Shown here: positions 56,222 to 64,000 of the stretch, one piece after another
Position numbering within the stretch: the stretch's first letter is position 1
Layout: each line of letters starts with the position of its first letter
From: Candidatus Synoicihabitans palmerolidicus
Lineage (GTDB): Bacteria; Verrucomicrobiota; Verrucomicrobiia; Opitutales; Opitutaceae
Reading direction: 5' to 3'
NCBI GenBank assembly: GCA_020809425.1
Contig: JAGGDC010000001.1
Coordinates: 62,001 to 126,000 of the forward strand
DNA: 64,000 bases
Made by a program: the position numbers and the translations under genes
The notes under the pieces: model-generated
The model's input: only the letters and a program-made list of their open reading frames with translations
Databases searched by the model: none
What the model was told of the DNA's origin: nothing

Positions 56222-58336
56222 TTAAAAACCGAGCGCGGTGCCGGATTGATAGATGACGAGGCAAAGCAACCAAGCGAAGCCGGTTTGATAGCCGATTTGA
56301 AAGAGAGGCCAACGCCAAGAATTGGTCTCACGCCGCACCACGGCGACGGTGCTGATGCACTGCATGGCGAAAACGTAGAAGACCATCAATGTAAGGCAAA
56401 CGAGCGGCGTAAATAGGGGGCGACCATCCGGCCAGGTAGCGCTTCGCAAAGCCTGCAGCAGTGGAGCGGTGTTTTCCTCATCCTCCTCCACGTTGAAAAC
56501 GACACTGGTGGCGCTGACGAAGACTTCACGCGCGGCGAACGAACTGATCAACCCGATACCAATCTCCCAATTGAAGCCCAAGGGCTTGATGATGGGCTCG
56601 ATGGCGTGACCCGCTTGCCCGGCAAAACTTTGGGCGACTTGCTCGGCGGGCGTGGCGCTTTCGCCGGCGTTTGGGTAGGCGGTCAATGCCCAGAGCACGA
56701 TGGAAATCGCGAGGACGATCGTGCCGGCGCGTTTGAGAAACAAGCTGCCGCGTTCGATCATTTGCATGAATACGTCCTTGATTCGCGGCATGCGATAAGG
56801 CGGCAACTCCATGATCATGGGGGGGGGCTCACCTCGCAGGAGGGTGCGTTTAAACAACCAAGCGAAGCCGAACGCGCCGCAAGTCCCCAAGCCATACATG
56901 AGCAACATCAGACCGACTTTGGTGAAAATCGGCACTTCGCCAGAGGGCACCAACGCGGCAATCATGAGGAGGTAGACTGGCAACCGGGCGGAACAACTCA
57001 TGAAGGGAGCGACCAAAATGGTTACCAGCCGATCTTTCGGATCCTCAATGGTGCGAGTGGCCATGATGCCAGGGATGGCGCAAGCATAGGAGCTGAGCAG
57101 AGGAATGAATGATTTGCCGTTCAAACCCACGCGATTCATGAGGCGATCCATGATAAATGCGGCGCGGGCCATATAACCGGTGCTTTCCAGGAGCCCGATA
57201 AAGAAGAACAGAATTAGAATCTGAGGCAGAAAAATGACTACCCCCCCCACCCCTGCGATAGCGCCGTCTGTGATGAGATCACGCAACTCGCCCGCCGCCA
57301 TTTGGGATTTGACCCAATCTGCGAGGGCACTCACGCTGCTTTCGATCAAACCCATGGGCAGTTCCGCGAGCGTGAAAATACTCAAAAACAGGGCGCTCAT
57401 TATCGCGCCCAATACGGTCCAACCCCAAACTTCGTGTGTCACGATACCGTCGATACGGTCTAACCTGCTTTGTCGCATGCCATGGGTTTCCTGCTGTAAC
57501 ACGGTATTGGCGGTTAGGATGCCGATAGCGTCGTAACGGGCGGCGACCAACGAGCCGGACCAGTCGGTGCCGTCGGCGTTCCAGCGTTTTTCCCATTGAT
57601 CCAAGATAACCGAGGTGCGATCGCTGAGAGGTTGTGAGCCGGCGACTCGAACCGGATTTTGATCGGTGAGAAGCAACAGGGCTTCGGCCCGGGCGATCAG
57701 GGGCGGTTTACCGTCGTTGTTTTGCAGAGAAGCCTGTAGTTCTGCGACGGAAGCCGAAATGGCGGCTGGCACATCCCAACGGTGTTTGGGTAAAGGAAGG
57801 TCGACTCGACTCATCGTGAGTTTGAGTTCGATGAGACCGACGCCCTTGGATGCCTGGGCGGCAATGACCGGGATGCCCAAGTCTTTTTCAAGACGATCGA
57901 TACGGATTTGTAATCCAGCAGCGGTCGCGAGATCCATCATGTTGACCACCAAGATCACAGGCCGTCCCAAGTCGAAGATCTGGTTAACGAGATAGAGATT
58001 TCGTTCGAGATTGGAGGCGTCGATAATGCAGACGATGCGGTCTGGCATTTGAGTATCGTCACGGCTGCCGAGCAGCACGTCTCGCGTGACCGCTTCATCG
58101 GGTGAACGAGCGGCAAGAGAGTAGGTGCCGGGCAGATCGATGAGCGTCATCGGCTGACCGTGCTGGGAATAGGCCGTACCGATCTTACGTTCGACGGTGA
58201 CACCAGGGTAGTTGCCTACCTTTTGTTTCAAGCCGGTTAGACCATTAAAGAGGGTCGACTTTCCGCAGTTGGGATTACCCACCAACGCATAAACTGGAGC
58301 GCGAGTGGGTGTTTTCAGATGAACCGGCAGGTTCAT
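56222..58336 (-). CDS. feoB: Ferrous iron transporter FeoB
   Basis: A 704-residue membrane GTPase for Fe(II) import. The G-domain has YALVGNPNCGKSTLFNGLTG (G1), NYPGVTVERK (G2), LIDLPGTYSLAA (G3) and VVNMMDLA (G4). The GDI-like linker is followed by paired Gate motifs and about eight helices, including MARAAFIMDRLMNRVGLNGK, and IGLISSFAAREVFVSATSVV. The frame is intact although it contains a G9 run (56819-56827, plus strand) and a C8 run (57241-57248). It overlaps feoA by 4 bp (ATGA). Confidence 0.95.
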   Translation of the reverse strand: MNLPVHLKTPTRAPVYALVGNPNCGKSTLFNGLTGLKQKVGNYPGVTVERKIGTAYSQHGQPMTLIDLPGTYSLAARSPDEAVTRDVLLGSRDDTQMPDRIVCIIDASNLERNLYLVNQIFDLGRPVILVVNMMDLATAAGLQIRIDRLEKDLGIPVIAAQASKGVGLIELKLTMSRVDLPLPKHRWDVPAAISASVAELQASLQNNDGKPPLIARAEALLLLTDQNPVRVAGSQPLSDRTSVILDQWEKRWNADGTDWSGSLVAARYDAIGILTANTVLQQETHGMRQSRLDRIDGIVTHEVWGWTVLGAIMSALFLSIFTLAELPMGLIESSVSALADWVKSQMAAGELRDLITDGAIAGVGGVVIFLPQILILFFFIGLLESTGYMARAAFIMDRLMNRVGLNGKSFIPLLSSYACAIPGIMATRTIEDPKDRLVTILVAPFMSCSARLPVYLLMIAALVPSGEVPIFTKVGLMLLMYGLGTCGAFGFAWLFKRTLLRGEPPPMIMELPPYRMPRIKDVFMQMIERGSLFLKRAGTIVLAISIVLWALTAYPNAGESATPAEQVAQSFAGQAGHAIEPIIKPLGFNWEIGIGLISSFAAREVFVSATSVVFNVEEDEENTAPLLQALRSATWPDGRPLFTPLVCLTLMVFYVFAMQCISTVAVVRRETNSWRWPLFQIGYQTGFAWLLCLVIYQSGTALGF

Positions 58337-58578
58337 GCGGCGGATTCGGGCTCCACGATCACGTGATCGGCTTCTGATTTGCGCAATGTGAGATTGTAGC
58401 CACGAACTTTGATTTCTATCGGGTCCCCCATGGGGGCTGTTCGCACGAGGGTTAGTCGTGTCCCTGGTAGCATTCCCATTTCTCGCAGGCGAAGGAAGGC
58501 GGTTCCGGATTTTGGGTATTCACGTAAGACGGCAGAGGAACCGACGGAGAGTTTAGACAACGGAACGGTGTCAGACAT
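58333..58578 (-). CDS. feoA: Ferrous iron transport protein A
   Basis: An 81-residue SH3-like FeoA: LSKLSVGSSAVLREYPKSGT, FLRLREMGMLPGTRLTLVRT, APMGDPIEIKVRGYNLTLRK. It modulates FeoB at the inner face of the membrane. Its stop overlaps the feoB start, and its start overlaps the end of the upstream FeoA-like gene. Confidence 0.93.
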   Translation of the reverse strand: MSDTVPLSKLSVGSSAVLREYPKSGTAFLRLREMGMLPGTRLTLVRTAPMGDPIEIKVRGYNLTLRKSEADHVIVEPESAA

Positions 58579-58891
58579 GGCGTGTATGGGACCGAGACGG
58601 GTGAATCACGAACCCGTATTGCGAATAGCCTGCTGACGATTGTGCCGAGGGGTCCACCATGATTTGACTGGCGGCAGCATGACTCAGGGCGATGCGGGTG
58701 TCTTTGATTTGGCAGATGATGGTAGACCGACCTGAAATTTTGGTGACTTGGGTGGATTCGCCGAAGCCAAGTTCTCTCACGTGTTGGCGGAAAGTGCCCT
58801 CGCCTCGTAATTCACACACTAATCCACTGGTTCCAACCGGGAAGTTGGCAGAAGCGGTAGGAGCGACTGTTGTGGCTGGGTGGACATCAGA
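58571..58891 (-). pseudogene. Second FeoA-domain protein, N-terminus out of frame
   Basis: The body is FeoA-like: VCELRGEGTFRQHVRELGFG, ESTQVTKISGRSTIICQIKD, TRIALSHAAASQIMVDPS. In its frame the upstream residues ANFPVGTSGL fit the start of a FeoA domain, but no ATG exists before an upstream TAG. An ATG at 58891 (MSTQPQQS) is in another frame, so a frameshift probably separates start and body. It might still be made from the GTG at 58819 as a short form. Tandem FeoA proteins upstream of FeoB occur in other bacteria. Confidence 0.65.
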
Positions 58892-58908
58892 GAAAGGCTA
58901 GAGCTTAC

Positions 58909-58933
58909 TGAGACTCAGTTTCATTGTCAATGA
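58909..58933 (-). promoter_or_regulatory. Candidate Fur box upstream of the feo operon
   Basis: On the minus strand TCATTGACAATGAAACTGAG followed by TCTCA resembles a Fur (iron repressor) operator with TGAxAAT-type half-sites. It lies just before the first feo reading frame. Inferred from consensus similarity and context. Confidence 0.45.
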
Positions 58934-58953
58934 GCAGTGGTGGGATTTCGGGT

Positions 58954-58984
58954 AAAAAAAAACGCACCCGCCGAAGCAGGTGCG
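58954..58984 (-). terminator. Rho-independent terminator after the Ala/Ser repeat-protein gene
   Basis: On the minus strand CGCACC-TGCTTCGGC-GGGTGCG forms a hairpin followed by nine T (58954-58962 read as A). It ends transcription about 35 bp past the gene at 59018-60307 and upstream of the feo promoter region. Confidence 0.88.
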
Positions 58985-59017
58985 CTATAAATCCTAATTT
59001 ACTATTCTATCGAGTGA

Positions 59018-60307
59018 TCAACTGGACGGGCTGACCGTGATCACGCCATCGCCAACGGGAATGATTACATCAGACCCAGTGGCTTGGCTGAGGGCCGTAT
59101 CGAAGTTCGCGATTTGGCCAGAAGTCAGGCCGGTCGTAAATCCAGCGGCGGCGAGCACAGCATTGATATCGAAGTTGTTGCTGGTCCCGATACGGTCGAT
59201 GAGGGTTCCGATTGGAGTGGTGACTTTAACTACGGTCACCACTTCGCTTTGGTCGTTAAACGTGACCGCAAACTGACCGAAGCTGAGGTTGAGGGTGAAG
59301 TTTGTGAAGATCGGTTGTTCGATGGGATCAACTGGATCAACCGTGTCAGCGGCGCCTTCATCGGAAGCTACAATGGCGCCGGTTACGCTTTCACCAGATG
59401 TCGTAGCGTCTTCCACGGCACCCGTGGTAGAACCTTGAGCTAAGGCTTGGGCCATGTCGCCGGCAGAAGCTGAACCCGTGGCAGTAGCCGCCGTGACCGC
59501 ACCGGAGGAGGAGCCGGTTGAAGAGGCTTGAGCGACAGCGGTTACGCTTTGACCGGTGTTGGCGGCGGCAGTAACGGCGCCGGAAGAGGATCCTGAGGAC
59601 GATGCTTGGGCAACGACGGCGATCGAAGCAGCGTTACCGGTTGAGGCAGCAGCGGTGACGGCACCGGAGGAGGAACCGGATGAGGAAGCTTGGGCGACCA
59701 CGGCTACGGCGCTGGAGGCGACTGGGTTGGTCGAAGTGGCGGCGGCAGTGACGGCACCCGTTGACGACCCGCTGGAGGCGGCAGTTGCGGCCGCAGCAAT
59801 ACTAGTAGGGGTGGCGTTGGGGGCGGCAGCAGCCGCAGTGACGGCACCTTTGGATGAACCAGAGGCGGCGGCTCCGGCTGCAGCGGCGATACTAGCGGCA
59901 GTGGCGTTAGGGGCAGCAGCAGCAGTCTTAACCACTGCGTCAGAAATAGCGCTGGAGAGTTGGGTAACTACGGCGGTCGGGTCCTCTCCGGCGGCGGCGG
60001 TGGCTTCGGACGCGACTTCAATCGCCGCGGCGGTGGCGGCTTCAATGACCGCAACGTCTCCGCCTGCTTCGGTGGCCATATCATCAACAATCGATTGGAC
60101 TGCGCTTTGAATTGAGGCGGCGTCAGTCGAGCTGATGTTGGCCGAGGCCAATGCTTGGGCGATGGCTTGTTTAGCTCCTGCTCCACCTGCCCGAATTGCG
60201 GCTCGTTGTGCAGCGGTGAGATTAATGGTCGGAACTTGAGCGAAAGCGACGGAACTGATCAGGGCGGTGATCAATAGTGCTTTGGCTAGGAGACTGAGTA
60301 GCTTCAT
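59018..60307 (-). CDS. Secreted Ala/Ser-rich tandem-repeat protein
   Basis: A 429-residue protein with an N-terminal signal peptide (LLAKALLITALISSVAFAQ, cleavage near AFA-Q). Residues about 25-110 are helical and Ala-rich. Residues about 125-310 contain six or seven repeats of about 25-33 residues, each built around a core like SSGSSSGAVTAAA preceded by AVVAQAS. The C-terminal 115 residues form an unrelated domain (FTLNLSFGQFAVTFNDQSEV) rich in Thr/Val/Gly, possibly a beta-fold. No known family. Own terminator; orientation as the atp genes. Probably surface or extracellular. Confidence 0.8.
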   Translation of the reverse strand: MKLLSLLAKALLITALISSVAFAQVPTINLTAAQRAAIRAGGAGAKQAIAQALASANISSTDAASIQSAVQSIVDDMATEAGGDVAVIEAATAAAIEVASEATAAAGEDPTAVVTQLSSAISDAVVKTAAAAPNATAASIAAAAGAAASGSSKGAVTAAAAAPNATPTSIAAAATAASSGSSTGAVTAAATSTNPVASSAVAVVAQASSSGSSSGAVTAAASTGNAASIAVVAQASSSGSSSGAVTAAANTGQSVTAVAQASSTGSSSGAVTAATATGSASAGDMAQALAQGSTTGAVEDATTSGESVTGAIVASDEGAADTVDPVDPIEQPIFTNFTLNLSFGQFAVTFNDQSEVVTVVKVTTPIGTLIDRIGTSNNFDINAVLAAAGFTTGLTSGQIANFDTALSQATGSDVIIPVGDGVITVSPSS

Positions 60308-60496
60308 CGGGTACTAGGGTAGTAAGGATTGGGTGTTAGGATTAAAAATTCGAAGGACTGTTCTACGATGACGGATGAACGGCAATAGAAATTATCAATG
60401 AGCCTCGTGCAAACCAAGTATACGAAAGCAAGGCATTTAGTTGTTCTTTGGGAGCAGAAGGACGGCTTTCAAGAGCTTTAAAGACTGTTCTTAAGG

Positions 60497-60895
60497 TTAG
60501 TGACGTCGCCGTTTGATCCCCAGTTGCGCGACTGAAAATCGCACGACGCTCTCAAGGCGTTCCACTTCGGCTGGGTCCAGCTTGCTTTCTTTGGCTTCCT
60601 TAAGAGCGAGTTGGGCTCGTTGCATCGTTTTTTCGACAGCGCCCTCATCGATGGCGTGTTCTGCAAGGATAGAAACTTTGTCGCCTTGAATTTGGACGAA
60701 GCCGTCGCCGATAACGAGAACCTCGACGGAATTACCCTTGGTCACGCGGAGTTCGCCGTCCGCAACTTGGGAGAGAAGCGGCAGGTGACCGGGCAGTACG
60801 CCGATCTCCCCTTCGATGGTGGGAATGACCACGTTGTCGATGGTATCGGAGTAGACCCGGGCTTCGGGAGTGACGATTTCTAGGGTGAGAGCCAT
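60497..60895 (-). CDS. atpC: ATP synthase epsilon subunit
   Basis: A 132-residue F1 epsilon: LEIVTPEARVYSDTIDNVVI, PTIEGEIGVLPGHLPLLSQV, GDGFVQIQGDKVSILAEHAI (the N-terminal beta-sandwich), then a C-terminal helical hairpin. It couples F1 rotation and inhibits ATP hydrolysis. Fourth of atpA-G-D-C; atpD ends 18 bp upstream. Confidence 0.95.
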   Translation of the reverse strand: MALTLEIVTPEARVYSDTIDNVVIPTIEGEIGVLPGHLPLLSQVADGELRVTKGNSVEVLVIGDGFVQIQGDKVSILAEHAIDEGAVEKTMQRAQLALKEAKESKLDPAEVERLESVVRFSVAQLGIKRRRH

Positions 60896-60913
60896 GTGTT
60901 TGGCGGGGGAGGA

Positions 60914-63252
<2,339 letters not shown>

Positions 63253-63295
63253 CAGATTTTAGGTGCGGGCAGCAGGAGGGATGAAGCGAGTCGGC

Positions 63296-64000
63296 TCAGC
63301 TATTGGTGGCGGCCCATTCGTCGCAGGACGTCTTGAGTGCGGCCTCGATCTCGTCGTTGAGCTTGGCTGCTTCGCGGATCTTGGTGAGCAGCGCGTCTTT
63401 GCGGGTCGCAAAGAATTCACGCAGCGATTCGGCAGCAGTCTGAACTTTGGCGGTGTCGATCTTGGTGTAGTAGTCTTTTTGCAAAGCCCACAGGGTGACC
63501 ACCTGCTGTTCGATCGGAATCGGGTTGAACGCGGGTTGCTTGAAGAGCTCAACAATGCGGTTGCCGCGGTCGAGCTGGGCTTTTGTCTTGGCGTCGAGAT
63601 CGGAACCGAACTGGGCGAAGGCGGCCAATTCGCGGAACTGGGCGAGTTCGCCCTTTAGTTTACCACCGACCTGGTTGGTGGCCTTGATCTGAGCGGCGGA
63701 ACCGACACGGGAGACGGAGAGGCCCACGGAAACGGCCGGACGGATACCTTGGTTGAAGAGGTCGGTCTCAAGGAAAATTTGACCATCGGTGATCGAGATC
63801 ACGTTGGTTGGAATGTAGGCCGAGACGTCGCCAGCCTGGGTTTCGATGATGGGGAGCGCGGTGAGCGATCCCTTGCCGTCGAGGCGGGCGGAGCGCTCAA
63901 GCAAGCGGCTGTGGAGGTAGAACACATCACCCGGGTAGGCCTCACGACCGGAAGGACGCTTGAGGATAAGGGAGATTTGGCGGTAGGCCACGGCGTGCTT
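63296..64000 (-). CDS. atpA: ATP synthase alpha subunit, C-terminal part (runs off the window)
   Basis: At least 232 residues of the C-terminal half: [60 protein letters not shown] and [20 protein letters not shown]. The nucleotide-binding P-loop lies beyond 64000. It ends in [10 protein letters not shown]. First visible gene of the F1 block; delta, b, c and a subunits are presumably to the right. Confidence 0.97.
   Translation of the reverse strand, partial: KHAVAYRQISLILKRPSGREAYPGDVFYLHSRLLERSARLDGKGSLTALPIIETQAGDVSAYIPTNVISITDGQIFLETDLFNQGIRPAVSVGLSVSRVGSAAQIKATNQVGGKLKGELAQFRELAAFAQFGSDLDAKTKAQLDRGNRIVELFKQPAFNPIPIEQQVVTLWALQKDYYTKIDTAKVQTAAESLREFFATRKDALLTKIREAAKLNDEIEAALKTSCDEWAATNS

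Overview
The window reads as a moderately GC-rich bacterial chromosome, most probably Verrucomicrobiota of the Opitutales/Opitutaceae type. This is inferred from gene content: OleC/OleD olefin enzymes, a giant PPi-type PEP carboxykinase, a zinc-finger-less ClpX-like ATPase, FeoA/FeoB with a Cys-rich FeoB partner, and response-regulator/HDOD proteins. No rRNA, tRNA or CRISPR array was recognised.

Layout. 0.2-2.1 kb: broken response regulator-HDOD gene. 2.2-4.1 kb: IS copy A. 4.1-6.6 kb: GyrI-like remnant, frameshifted ogt, intact alkA and cdd, broken ACT-domain gene. 6.6-13.8 kb: housekeeping block (hisS, HU-like protein, ClpX-like ATPase, ubiE/menG, erpA, Ser/Thr kinase, rpoN). 13.9-16.2 kb: IS copy B and a sulfatase tail. 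16.3-23.1 kb: tsaD, broken S41 protease, MidA-like methyltransferase, rpmB, then fabG-acpP-fabF. 23.2-30.4 kb: accessory wreckage, namely a truncated peptide-binding lipoprotein, a transposon with a DruA-like DUF4338 domain joined to an ISAs1-type DDE domain, broken YihY and GYF membrane-protein genes, IS copy C and a truncated nucleoside phosphorylase. 30.5-33.9 kb: HTH-MBL hydrolase, beta-hydroxyacid dehydrogenase, truncated histidine kinase. 33.9-38.6 kb: IS copy D, then an ISL3-type element with an IS1380-type element nested in it. 38.9-47.3 kb: broken RNA uracil methyltransferase, SpoU-type methyltransferase, oleD, oleC, rnd, broken HDAC-like gene, queC. 47.3-53.9 kb: PPi-PEPCK, SulP transporter, VOC protein, broken FKBP. 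53.9-55.7 kb: IS copy E. 56.0-58.9 kb: iron-uptake feo locus. 59.0-60.3 kb: secreted Ala/Ser-rich repeat protein. 60.5-64 kb: atpA(partial)-atpG-atpD-atpC.

The main message is selective decay. About thirty genes are uninterrupted, among them translation, ATP synthase, fatty-acid synthesis, sigma-54 and iron uptake. About eighteen non-transposon genes, mostly regulatory, repair, protease or transport genes, carry frameshifts, nonsense codons or truncations. Five copies of one approximately 1.8-kb IS lie at one-sidedly truncated genes or rearranged borders. This fits a genome in early reduction, such as a recently host-restricted lineage; ascidian-associated Opitutaceae symbionts are known examples of that state. 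Assembly error remains the alternative, but it would not be expected to spare the essential genes so cleanly.

No complete new defence or biosynthetic system is present. The most unusual items are the DruA-like/ISAs1 fusion transposase, the shared frameshift in the IS family, the apparent queC fusion at a C-tract, the PPi-PEPCK, the ClpX-like protein with a doubled C-terminal subdomain, and the Ala/Ser repeat protein.
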